64,000 nt of DNA from positions 1,984,001 to 2,048,000 of the forward strand of contig NZ_JAGVQR010000001.1 in NCBI RefSeq assembly GCF_018275325.1, in the 5' to 3' direction. Source of the DNA: Nocardioides palaemonis. Lineage in GTDB: Bacteria > Actinomycetota > Actinomycetes > Propionibacteriales > Nocardioidaceae. The notes beneath the pieces were generated by a model. That model was not told the origin of the DNA and did no database searches. It was given only the letters and a program-made list of their open reading frames with translations. Of this stretch, positions 19,252 to 26,825 are shown piece after piece. Each line of letters begins with the position of its first letter. The first letter of the stretch is position 1. The translations under genes were made by a program, and so were the position numbers.

Positions 19252-19635
19252 GTGGCGGAGCGCACACTGCGTGGCGCGAGGCTCGGCGGCCAGAGCTTTG
19301 AGGACGAGCGCGGCATCGAGTTCGCAGCCCGTCAGCAGGTCGGCTACAAGTGCAAGCAGGGTCACGAGTTCGAGGTGACCATGTCGGTCGAGGCCGACAT
19401 CCCGGCGGTGTGGGAGTGCCCCCGCTGTGGGGCCGAGGCACTCAGCACCGCTGGCATCCTGCCCGAGGAGAAGGTCGAGAAGCCTGCCCGCACCCACTGG
19501 GACATGCTCCTCGAGCGTCGCTCGGAGAAGGAGCTCGAGGACATCCTCAAGGAGCGGCTCGAGCTGCTCCGCGGCGGGGAGATCGGTCCGGCGCACCTGC
19601 ACCGGGCCAACGCCAAGAAGCGCAAGGTCTCCTGA
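19252..19635 (+). CDS. rbpA: RNA polymerase-binding protein RbpA
   Basis: 127 residues. RbpA binds RNA polymerase and group I/II sigma factors and stabilises open complexes in actinobacteria. VAERTLRGARLG aligns with the mycobacterial N-terminus MADRVLRGSRLG, which sets the GTG at 19252; GGAGG is 8 bases upstream. Zinc-ribbon cysteines (YKCKQGH ... WECPRCGAEA) are kept, and the C-terminal sigma-interaction region THWDMLLERRSEKELEDIL is nearly invariant. The C-terminus is extended by a basic tail. A SigR-type promoter precedes it. Confidence 0.95.
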   Translation: MAERTLRGARLGGQSFEDERGIEFAARQQVGYKCKQGHEFEVTMSVEADIPAVWECPRCGAEALSTAGILPEEKVEKPARTHWDMLLERRSEKELEDILKERLELLRGGEIGPAHLHRANAKKRKVS

Positions 19636-19644
19636 CCGCAGACG

Positions 19645-20118
19645 TCAGTCGACCACGTCGCCCCGGACCACCGGCCCCTCGGGACCCGGTCCGGGGCGTC
19701 GTCCATCTCCGGGTCCTCCGGGGACGGTCCCCGGGACCATGACGAGGCGGCGTTCCACCACGGAGGTGAGCAGCCGCCGCGCGACCGGTCGGGTGAAGGG
19801 CAGGATCAGCAGGATCCCGGCGACGTCGAGCACGAAGCCGGGGCTCAGCATCAGCGTCCCGCCGATCAGGATGAGTGCACCGTCGGCGATCTCGCGGGCC
19901 GGCATCCGGCCCTCCTGGAGTGCCTGGCGCAGCGCGCGCCAGGCGCGCCCGCCCTCGCGCTTGATCAGCCAGGCACCGACCATGCTGTCGAGGACGAGCA
20001 GCACGATCGTCCACCACGCACCGATCAGCTGCCCGACCTGGATGATCACCCAGACCTCGGCCAGCGGGATCGCCACGAAGGCGGCCGCGAGCAGCGGCCG
20101 CAGCCAGCCGCGCCTCAC
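19645..20118 (-). CDS. fxsA: FxsA family membrane protein
   Basis: 157 residues. Two or three hydrophobic helices near the N-terminus (FVAIPLAEVWVIIQVG, WWTIVLLVLDSMVGAWLI) and a third, GALILIGGTLMLSPGFVLDVAGILLILP, carry the FxsA signature (E. coli FxsA suppresses phage T7 exclusion by F). The cellular role is unclear. The C-terminus is Gly/Pro-rich. The GTG start overlaps the ppm stop (GTGA), making it the last gene of the lnt-ppm-fxsA unit. Confidence 0.85.
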   Translation of the reverse strand: MRRGWLRPLLAAAFVAIPLAEVWVIIQVGQLIGAWWTIVLLVLDSMVGAWLIKREGGRAWRALRQALQEGRMPAREIADGALILIGGTLMLSPGFVLDVAGILLILPFTRPVARRLLTSVVERRLVMVPGTVPGGPGDGRRPGPGPEGPVVRGDVVD

Positions 20119-20867
20119 GTCCGCCCCCACCGCCGGCGCAGCTGCGCGCGACGCTCCGACAGGCCCCACCGGGTGATCTTCTTCAGCGACTCGCTCGCGA
20201 CCTGTCCGCTCATCTTCGAGTCGCCGCGCACGCGCTCGATGAACTCGATCGGCACCTCGGTCAGGCGCAGCCCGCGCGAGACGGTGCGGTAGGCGAGGTC
20301 GGTCTGGAACACGTATCCAGTAGACCTCACCGACGCAAGGTCGATCGTCTCCAGCGTCGTCCGGCGGAACAGCCGGTAGCCGGCGGTCGCGTCCTTCACG
20401 CGGATGCCGAGGAGCAGGCGGACGTAGAGGTTGCCGCCGCGCGAGAGCAGCAGGCGCTGGACCGGCCAGTTCACCACCGACCCGCCGGGGACGTAGCGCG
20501 AGCCGATCACCAGGTCGGCGTCGTGGAGCGCGTCGAGCAGCCGGTGGAGCTGCTCGGGCTGGTGGGAGCCGTCGGCGTCCATCTCCCCGACCACGTCGTA
20601 GCCGGCGGCCAGGGCGACGTCGAAGCCGTGGAGGTACGCCGCGCCCAGCCCGGCCTTCTCGGTGCGGTGCACGACGCTGACGGCCTCGTCGGACGCGGCC
20701 AGCCGGTCGGCGATCGCCCCGGTGCCGTCGGGGCTGTTGTCGTCGACGACCAGGACGTCGACGCCGGGCTGCGCGGCCCGCAGCCGGCCGACGATCCACT
20801 CCAGGTTCTCCGACTCGTTGTAGGTCGGGATGACCATGACGCAGCGGCCGAGTCCGTCGACACTCAC
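20115..20867 (-). CDS. ppm1: Polyprenol monophosphomannose synthase
   Basis: 250 residues, GT2 fold. Makes polyprenyl-phosphate-mannose from GDP-mannose, the donor for lipoglycans and protein O-mannosylation. Motifs: VMVIPTYNESENLEWIV, VDDNSPDGTG, EMDADGSHQPEQL (DXD-type metal site) and a C-terminal FIERVRGDSKMS. There is no membrane domain; in mycobacteria Ppm1 is fused to Lnt, while here the two are separate genes 10 bases apart, as in corynebacteria. GTG start. Confidence 0.92.
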   Translation of the reverse strand: MSVDGLGRCVMVIPTYNESENLEWIVGRLRAAQPGVDVLVVDDNSPDGTGAIADRLAASDEAVSVVHRTEKAGLGAAYLHGFDVALAAGYDVVGEMDADGSHQPEQLHRLLDALHDADLVIGSRYVPGGSVVNWPVQRLLLSRGGNLYVRLLLGIRVKDATAGYRLFRRTTLETIDLASVRSTGYVFQTDLAYRTVSRGLRLTEVPIEFIERVRGDSKMSGQVASESLKKITRWGLSERRAQLRRRWGRT

Positions 20868-20877
20868 GCGGGATACC

Positions 20878-22410
20878 TCACTCAGGGGCTTCGGTGCGGG
20901 CAGGCGCGGGCGGCGTCCCGCGTCGGCGACGACGATAGGCGATCAGCACCCACACCGTGTGCGCCACGAGGAAGGTCATCACGAGACGCGACGGCCACGT
21001 CCCGAGGCGCACGGCCGGAGTGATCGAGGTGCTGAGCCCGACGCGCTCGACGAGCACCTCCTGCCCGCGCGCCGGGACCGAGGCGACGACCGACCCGTCC
21101 GGTCGGACGACCCCCGAGATGCCGTTGATCGCCGCGACGACCACCCAGCGGCCGGTCTCCTGGGCGCGGAGCCGACTGATCTCGAACTGCTGGGCGAGCT
21201 GGCCGGTCCGGCTGAACATCGCGTTGCTGGTCTGCACCGTCACCAGCTGCGCGCCACGCGCCACCTGGCCGCCGATCCCCTCGTCGTAGGCGACGTCGAA
21301 GCAGATCGCGTCGGCGACGCGGATCCCGGCGACCCGGATCGGGTCGAGGGTGGTGCCGCGGACCATGTCGCGCGGGACCTCGGTGAGCCGGCCGTAGGTC
21401 GAGGGCATCAGCGGGTTGCCGCGGAACGGGACGTACTCGCCGTAGGGCACCGGGTGCCGCTTGGTGTAGCGGTCACCGCCGCCCACGCCGGGCTGGAACA
21501 CGATGCCCTGGTTGAGCACCTGCGTGTCGTCGAGCGGGTTCGTGTTGGTGCCGCCCACCACGATCGGGACACCGATCGCGTCGGACGCCGACACGATGCC
21601 GGCGTGCACCTGCGCGTCGAGGAACGGGTCGACCGCCGTCGAGTTCTCCGGCCAAAGCACGAAGTCGGGTCGCGGCTCCTCCCCCGCGTCGACGGCGTCC
21701 GCGAGCTCGGTGGTGAGACGGACGTGGTTGGCGGTCACCTCGCGGTGGACCGCCGGCACGTTCAGGCCGGTGCCCGGTACGTCGCCCTGCACGGCGGCGA
21801 CCGTGGCCGAGCCGCTCCGCTCGACCGGGGGGTGCACCAGTGTCGGCGCGAGCGTCACCACGACCAGGGCGCCGACGGCGACCAGGGCCCGGCGGCTGGC
21901 CGCACGACGGGTGAGCAGCAGCCACGCGAGCGTCGTGCCGCTGAGGGCGACCAGGAAGCTCACGCCGACCATCCCGACCCACGGCAGCGACTGGCCCCAC
22001 GGGGTGTCGGCGGTGGCGTAGGCCAGCCGGCCGAACGGCATGCCGCTGAACGGCCAGCCGCTGCGCCACGTCTCGACGCCGACCCACCACAGGGCGGTCC
22101 ACACCGGCCAGAGGCGCAGCCGCATGCTCCACGCGAGCCCGAGCCCGAGCGGCACGAAGAACGCGGTCTCGACCGCGCACATCGCGATCCAGGCGTCGGT
22201 GCCGACCGAGCGCATCCAGACCATGACGGCGTAGATGAAGGTGAGCCCGAAGAGCACGCTGGGGATCCACGCGCGGGCGGGGCGCAGGCCGTGGACGCTG
22301 AGGACCAGCGCGGCGATGCCGAGCGGCATCAGGACGGCCCATCCGACCGGCTCGAACGCGGCTGCCAGGACGAGTCCGCCGACGAGGGCGAGGAGGCAGC
22401 GCTGCGGCAC
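20878..22410 (-). CDS. lnt: Apolipoprotein N-acyltransferase
   Basis: 510 residues. N-acylates the lipid-modified Cys of lipoproteins in the cell membrane. The first ~190 residues form about six membrane helices; the nitrilase-like domain follows with the catalytic triad in LWPENS (Glu), YTKRHPVPYGEY (Lys) and ICFDVAY (Cys). A last helix (about residues 470-490) and a basic tail close it. In this organism it would serve lipoproteins such as the FKBP and dipeptide-binding proteins in this window. A leaderless -10 box supports the GTG start. Confidence 0.93.
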   Translation of the reverse strand: MPQRCLLALVGGLVLAAAFEPVGWAVLMPLGIAALVLSVHGLRPARAWIPSVLFGLTFIYAVMVWMRSVGTDAWIAMCAVETAFFVPLGLGLAWSMRLRLWPVWTALWWVGVETWRSGWPFSGMPFGRLAYATADTPWGQSLPWVGMVGVSFLVALSGTTLAWLLLTRRAASRRALVAVGALVVVTLAPTLVHPPVERSGSATVAAVQGDVPGTGLNVPAVHREVTANHVRLTTELADAVDAGEEPRPDFVLWPENSTAVDPFLDAQVHAGIVSASDAIGVPIVVGGTNTNPLDDTQVLNQGIVFQPGVGGGDRYTKRHPVPYGEYVPFRGNPLMPSTYGRLTEVPRDMVRGTTLDPIRVAGIRVADAICFDVAYDEGIGGQVARGAQLVTVQTSNAMFSRTGQLAQQFEISRLRAQETGRWVVVAAINGISGVVRPDGSVVASVPARGQEVLVERVGLSTSITPAVRLGTWPSRLVMTFLVAHTVWVLIAYRRRRRGTPPAPARTEAPE

Positions 22411-22417
22411 GGGTCAG

Positions 22418-22423
22418 ACCGTA
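22418..22423 (-). promoter_or_regulatory. -10 box TACGGT of the lnt-ppm-fxsA unit
   Basis: On the minus strand TACGGT ends 7 bases before the lnt GTG; predicted leaderless promoter. Confidence 0.4.
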
Positions 22424-22697
22424 GCCGACCGGGGCGAGCCTGCAGCGGTGCGGGAGGGACGACGACGCTTCGGACCGACGCACGACCGCCTGGCTGACGA
22501 TCGCGCGAAGTTGTCTACGGCGTCGGGGTCCCTCCCGCATCCGGCCCCCGCAGGGCACTGTCGACGGGTCGTTCGACGGCGGTCATCGCTGGCGCTGCGA
22601 TCCGCATGTCTTGCTCCCCGTTGCCGACAACACCGCCTACGGGCTGCACAGGCGGACGCGGGAACCCTGCCTCGCTGCACGCGCGCTGTCAACAGCG

Positions 22698-22735
22698 CCC
22701 TGACCTGCGACTTTGCGCATCGGTGCAGGTCAGGG
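22698..22735. terminator. Hairpin, 11-bp perfect stem
   Basis: CCCTGACCTGC and GCAGGTCAGGG flank a 16-base loop, 112 bases beyond the kal stop. No T-tract follows on either strand, so it may be a weak terminator or a binding site. Confidence 0.35.
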
Positions 22736-22778
22736 ACGGGCGCGCCGAGGTCGGGACCTTCGGGCAATTTCTCCGACA

Positions 22779-22804
22779 CCGGCGTGTCGCGGACAACACG
22801 CCGG
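22779..22804 (-). terminator. Hairpin, 9-bp perfect stem after the kam cluster
   Basis: CCGGCGTGT and ACACGCCGG flank an 8-base loop, 42 bases after the kal stop in the direction of transcription. It is GC-rich without a T-tract, as is common for actinobacterial terminators. Confidence 0.45.
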
Positions 22805-22846
22805 GACCGCGGTGCGGGTGTGACGAGTGGGGTCGTCACGCGATCC

Positions 22847-23245
22847 TCAGCGGGGCGGGACGACGACCGTGCCGGTGGCCGTGGTGGCGACCACCGGCGG
22901 GTCGAGGACCTCGGCGGCGCCCGGTGCGTCGGCCGTGGGGGCCCCGCGCCCGACGACGTGCACGGCGAAGTCCATCACCCGGCTGCGGGTGCCCTCCTTC
23001 ACCAACGTGGCCGTGATCTCCAGGACGTCCCCCGCGCGGACGGGTGCGCGGAACTGCACGTCGGAGTAGGACGCGAACAGCCCCTCGTCGCCGTCGAGGA
23101 CGATGCACATCTCGGTCGCCACGTCGCCGAACAGCCCGAGGCTGTAGGCACCGTCGACGAGGTTGCCGGCGTAGTGGGCGTGCGCGTAGGGGACGTAGCG
23201 ACGGTGCGTGACGACGGTGCCGACGCGGCTGGTGGGCTCGCTCAC
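22847..23245 (-). CDS. kal: 3-aminobutyryl-CoA ammonia-lyase (Kal), hotdog fold
   Basis: 132 residues. In lysine fermentation it removes ammonia from L-3-aminobutyryl-CoA to give crotonyl-CoA. The sequence HAHYAGNLVDGAYSLGLFGDVATE and LDGDEGLFASYSDVQFRAPVRAGDVLE matches clostridial Kal (HYGGNLVDGA, FGDVATEL, FDGDEGLF, PVYAGD). GTG start overlaps the kamE stop (GTGA). It is last in the kdd-kamD-kamE-kal unit. The C-terminal ~25 residues are an unshared low-complexity tail. Confidence 0.88.
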   Translation of the reverse strand: MSEPTSRVGTVVTHRRYVPYAHAHYAGNLVDGAYSLGLFGDVATEMCIVLDGDEGLFASYSDVQFRAPVRAGDVLEITATLVKEGTRSRVMDFAVHVVGRGAPTADAPGAAEVLDPPVVATTATGTVVVPPR

Positions 23246-24006
23246 GAGGCCTTCTCCTGGTTCCTGGCGGGACGGGGGCCGGCGATGCGGTGGACGATGA
23301 ACGAGGCGACCTCGCCGGGCGTGGTGCCGCGGGTGAACACCCGGTCCACGCCGAGCTCGTCGGCCATCGTCTCGTCGAAGCGCGGACCGCCGACGACCAG
23401 CAGCGGCCGCTTGTCCGAGGGGTACGCCTCCCGGAACGCCGCCGACATCTCGCGGGTGTTGAGCAGGTGGGCGTCGCGCTGGGTGACGACCTGCGAGACC
23501 AGCACCGCGTCGGCCTTCTCCGCGCGGGCGGCCTCCACCAGCTGCGGGACGGAGACCTGGGCGCCGAGGTTGACCACCTTGAGCTCGCGGTAGTACTCCA
23601 GGCCCTTCTCCCCCGCGAACCCCTTGATGTTGAGGATCGCGTCGATGCCGACGGTGTGCGCGTCGGTGCCGATGCACCCGCCCACCACGACCAGCCGGCG
23701 CCGCATCGAGCGCTTGATCGCGGCGTTCGCCTCCTTGGGCGTCAGGAGCGGGTAGTCGCGCTCCACGACCTCGACCGTGCTCGGGTCGACGAGGTGGTTG
23801 ACCCGGCCGTAGACGACGAAGAACGTGAAGCCGTCGCCCATCGCCTTGGCGTGCACGACGAGAGCGGGGTCCATGCCCATCTTGTTGGCGAGCTGGACCG
23901 CGGCACCCTCGGCGACCTTGGAGTGCTCGATGGGCAGGGTGAAGGACAGCTGGACCATGCCGTCGCCGGTGGTGTCGCCGTAGGGGCGGATCAGGTTCAT
24001 GCTCAC
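23242..24006 (-). CDS. kamE: Lysine 5,6-aminomutase beta subunit
   Basis: 254 residues. Carries the adenosylcobalamin-binding Rossmann domain and the PLP lysine of lysine 5,6-aminomutase, which moves an amino group of beta-lysine to give 3,5-diaminohexanoate. GTDAHTVGIDAI holds the base-off B12 motif DxHxxG (Asp115, His117, Gly120), and Lys128 in NIKGFAG is at the position of the PLP lysine of the clostridial enzyme. GTG at 24006 overlaps the kamD stop (GTGA); an in-frame ATG two codons on is possible. Confidence 0.93.
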   Translation of the reverse strand: MSMNLIRPYGDTTGDGMVQLSFTLPIEHSKVAEGAAVQLANKMGMDPALVVHAKAMGDGFTFFVVYGRVNHLVDPSTVEVVERDYPLLTPKEANAAIKRSMRRRLVVVGGCIGTDAHTVGIDAILNIKGFAGEKGLEYYRELKVVNLGAQVSVPQLVEAARAEKADAVLVSQVVTQRDAHLLNTREMSAAFREAYPSDKRPLLVVGGPRFDETMADELGVDRVFTRGTTPGEVASFIVHRIAGPRPARNQEKAS

Positions 24007-25601
24007 GGCTGGTCTCCGTCCAGGATCTCGGTCGCGGGGTTGTAGTAGCCGTCGGCCTTGCGCGCCACGCCGTCGAGGCCCTTGCCCTTGTCGGCGGGGC
24101 GCTTCATCAGGCCGAACGTGCCGTCGGCGATCGCCGACAGCAGCGGCGGCTCGCCCGGCACGCTGCGGTCTGCCTTGATGTCCTCGAGCAGGTCGATCGC
24201 CTCGCCCAGCACCTCACGGGCGCGGCTGGCGATGAAGCCGTCGGGGGCCGGGTGGAAGTCCTCGCGCAGGTTGCCCGCGGCGTTCATCACGTAGCGGACG
24301 TTCTGCAGCGCGAGGTCGCGGTCGGAGATCCAGGGCGTGACCACGGCCTCGGTCATCATCCCCACGAGCAGGATGCCCTGGCCGGTCATGGCGCCGACGA
24401 GGTTGAAGAACCCGTCGAGGAGGTAGCCCTTGAAGATGTCGCCGGTCATGTGGCGCGTGGGCGGCATCCACTTCAGGGGCGCGTCGGGGAAGAGCTCGCG
24501 CGCCAGCATCGCGTGGGCGAGCTCGAGGCGGAACGAGTCGGGGACCTCGGGGTCGATCTCGAAGGCGTGGCCCAGGCCGAGCTGCCAGTCCTCGAGCCCG
24601 GCCTCCTTGGCGAAGTACTCGTTGAGCAGCTGGCTGGTGGTGACGGTGTGCGCCGCCTCGACGGCGTCGGCGGTGGTGAGGTAGTTGTCCTCGCCGGTGT
24701 TGATGATGATGCCGGCGCGGGCGTGCACCTGGCGGCTGAAGCGCTGGTCGACGAACGTGCGGATCGGGTTGATGTCGCGGAAGAGGATCCCGTACATCGA
24801 GTCGTTGAGCATCATGTCGAGCCGCTCGAGGCCGGCCAGGGCGGCGATCTCGGGCATGCAGAGGCCGGAGGCGTAGTTGGTCAGCCGGACGTAGCGGCCG
24901 AGCTCCTTCGACGTCTCGTCGAGGGCCGCGCGCATCAGGCGGAAGTTCTCCTGCGTGGCGTAGGTGCCGGCGAAGCCCTCCCGGGTGGCGCCCTCGGGCA
25001 CGAAGTCGAGCAGCGACTGGCCGGTCGAGCGGATCACCGCGATCACGTCGGCGCCCTCGCGGGCCGCTGCCTGCGCCTGCGGGATGTCCTCGTGGATGTC
25101 GCCGGTGGCGACGATCAGGTAGATCCAGGGCTTGCTGGGCGCGTCGCCGACCTTCGCGATCATCTTCTCGCGGGCGACCCGCTGGCGGTCGACCTGCTTG
25201 ATCCCGGCACCGACCGCCTTGCGCGCCGCGCTGGTGGCGCGCGCGGCGTCCTTGCCCTCGGGGACCCGGAAGGTGACGGACCCGGCGGCGGCCTTCTGCG
25301 CGAGCGTGGTGAGGTCGTCGCCCTCGGCGCGCAGCAGCGCGTCCCAGACCGGGAGGCTCACGCCGTGCTCGAGGCCCACGTCGGCGCGCACGGCGTCGGC
25401 GAGCCGGTTGACCCACGGGGTGCCGTCGGGGTCGGCGCCGCCGAGGCCGGCCAGGCGCAGGGTGGCGCGCTCCACCGACACCGTGGTGTGGCGCTGGGCG
25501 AGGTCGACGATCGGCTTGCCGACCTGACGGGCGAGGGTGCGCGCGCGGCGTACGTCGGCCCGGTCGATACCGAGCTGGCTCGGCGACTTCGTGCGTGCCA
25601 T
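24003..25601 (-). CDS. kamD: Lysine 5,6-aminomutase alpha subunit
   Basis: 532 residues, full length for the alpha (TIM-barrel) subunit. Family segments include WIYLIVATGDIHEDIPQAQAAA, GADVIAVIRSTGQSLLDFVPEG, YATQENFRLMRAAL, NYASGLCMPEIA and MPPTRHMTGDIFKG. Works as a complex with KamE and needs adenosylcobalamin and PLP. The ATG at 25601 shares one base with the kdd stop, so translation is probably coupled. It belongs to the lysine degradation set that is classically found in anaerobic fermenters. Confidence 0.94.
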   Translation of the reverse strand: MARTKSPSQLGIDRADVRRARTLARQVGKPIVDLAQRHTTVSVERATLRLAGLGGADPDGTPWVNRLADAVRADVGLEHGVSLPVWDALLRAEGDDLTTLAQKAAAGSVTFRVPEGKDAARATSAARKAVGAGIKQVDRQRVAREKMIAKVGDAPSKPWIYLIVATGDIHEDIPQAQAAAREGADVIAVIRSTGQSLLDFVPEGATREGFAGTYATQENFRLMRAALDETSKELGRYVRLTNYASGLCMPEIAALAGLERLDMMLNDSMYGILFRDINPIRTFVDQRFSRQVHARAGIIINTGEDNYLTTADAVEAAHTVTTSQLLNEYFAKEAGLEDWQLGLGHAFEIDPEVPDSFRLELAHAMLARELFPDAPLKWMPPTRHMTGDIFKGYLLDGFFNLVGAMTGQGILLVGMMTEAVVTPWISDRDLALQNVRYVMNAAGNLREDFHPAPDGFIASRAREVLGEAIDLLEDIKADRSVPGEPPLLSAIADGTFGLMKRPADKGKGLDGVARKADGYYNPATEILDGDQP

Positions 25602-26680
25602 CAGATCCTCCGCTCGAACAGTCCGCGGACGCCGGCGTCCGCGCGCAGCAGCTCCATGGCGTAGGCCGCGTGGCCCGGGACGTAGCCGTTGCCGACGAGC
25701 ATCCGTACGTCGGCGGCCAGGCCCTCCGCGCCCAGGGCTGCGGCGCTGAAGCTGGTGGCCATGGAGAAGAAGATGACGGTGCCGCCCTCGGCGGTCGCGA
25801 GGATGGCGCCGCCCTCGCAGCCCGGGACGTCGACGCACACGACCGTGACGTCGGCGGGACCGCCGGCCGCGGTGACCGCGTCGCGCAGGGCGACCGGGTC
25901 GCGGGCGTCGGCGATCGTCACGGCGTCGGCCAGTCCGGCCCCGGTCAGCAGGTCGTGCTCGCCCTGGTGGGGCACCACGCCGATGGTCCGCGCGGCGCCG
26001 GCCGCGCGGGCGGCGGCCAGGCTGAGCGAGCCGGACTTGCCGGCGCCACCGATGACGGTGACGGTGGGGGCCTGGCCACGCGCGGCGTACTCCTCCACCA
26101 CGCGGGCGGTGAGCGCCGGGGCGCCGCAGACGTCCATCACGCTGAGCGACAGCGCGGGGTCGAGGTCGTCGGGGATGACGGCGGCGATGGAGCGGCCGAA
26201 GAGCACGGCGTAGCCGTCGCACGGCACCTGCTCGCTCGCGCCGTCCCAGCGCGCGAGGCCGTCCTCGATGACGAGCGGGGTGAGGCTCAGGCTGACCAGC
26301 GTCGCGACGCGGTCGCCGACGGAGAGGCCGAGCGGCGAGTCCGGGCCGACCTCCTCGACCGTGCCGACCAGCATGCCGCCGGAGCCCGTGACCGGGTTCT
26401 GCATCTTGCCGCGGGTGGCGACGATGTCGAGCACCTCGGCGCGCACGGCGTCGCCGTCGGTCTCGCCGAACCGGGTGTGCTTGCCCTCGAGCTGGCGGAA
26501 GGACGCTGCGTCGAGGTTGAGCCGCTCGACCCGCACGCGCACCTCGTCGGGCCACAGGTCGGCACGGGTGTCGAGGCGCTGCGCGGCCTGCGGGAGCACG
26601 GTGGCCTCGTCCAGGACGCGGTGCAGACCGGTGGGGTCACCGGCCCTCTGGTCCGTTCGGATGTCCGAGGGGGTGGTCAA
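25601..26680 (-). CDS. kdd: L-erythro-3,5-diaminohexanoate dehydrogenase
   Basis: 359 residues. Oxidatively deaminates 3,5-diaminohexanoate to 3-keto-5-aminohexanoate with NAD(P). An MDR-like fold with TVTVIGGAGKSGSLSLAAARAAGA as the nucleotide-binding loop and conserved LVGTVEEVGPDSPLGLSVGDRVATLVSLSLTPL-like segments of the Kdd family. Start is TTG at 26680 with AAGGA about 10 bases upstream; the ATG just upstream (26696) hits a stop after two codons. Divergent from kamA. Confidence 0.9.
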   Translation of the reverse strand: MTTPSDIRTDQRAGDPTGLHRVLDEATVLPQAAQRLDTRADLWPDEVRVRVERLNLDAASFRQLEGKHTRFGETDGDAVRAEVLDIVATRGKMQNPVTGSGGMLVGTVEEVGPDSPLGLSVGDRVATLVSLSLTPLVIEDGLARWDGASEQVPCDGYAVLFGRSIAAVIPDDLDPALSLSVMDVCGAPALTARVVEEYAARGQAPTVTVIGGAGKSGSLSLAAARAAGAARTIGVVPHQGEHDLLTGAGLADAVTIADARDPVALRDAVTAAGGPADVTVVCVDVPGCEGGAILATAEGGTVIFFSMATSFSAAALGAEGLAADVRMLVGNGYVPGHAAYAMELLRADAGVRGLFERRI

Positions 26681-26712
26681 TTCAGGTCATCCTTCTCGTT
26701 CTGCGCTGTCAG

Positions 26713-26729
26713 GCCGGAAATATTGCGGC
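26713..26729. promoter_or_regulatory. AT-centred dyad between kdd and kamA
   Basis: GCCGGAAATATTGCGGC is an imperfect palindrome (GCCG-AA-TT-CGGC conserved) with an AT-rich centre in a very GC-rich region, midway between the two divergent transcription units. A shared operator for both is possible; no regulator is identified. Confidence 0.3.
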
Positions 26730-26825
26730 GTGGCATTGGACGCACCGCACTTTCTCCGCGTACTCTCCCAGATGTGGCGCCGCCCATACAACCGGCACGC
26801 CGTCAGCCCGCTTCAAGGAGATCTC

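Larger units (their letters stand above)
22411..22846. other. 436-bp intergenic region, no convincing gene
   Basis: Between the 3' end of the kam cluster and the lnt start. A 141-residue open frame exists on the minus strand but is Arg/Ser-rich with no family features or ribosome site, and I do not accept it. The region holds the lnt promoter and two perfect hairpins (22698-22735 and 22779-22804). Confidence 0.6.

Noticed and set aside
22414..22839. 141-codon frame on the minus strand between the kam cluster and lnt
   Set aside because: Arg/Ser/Ala-rich, no ribosome site, no recognisable domain, and it is cut by two hairpins.
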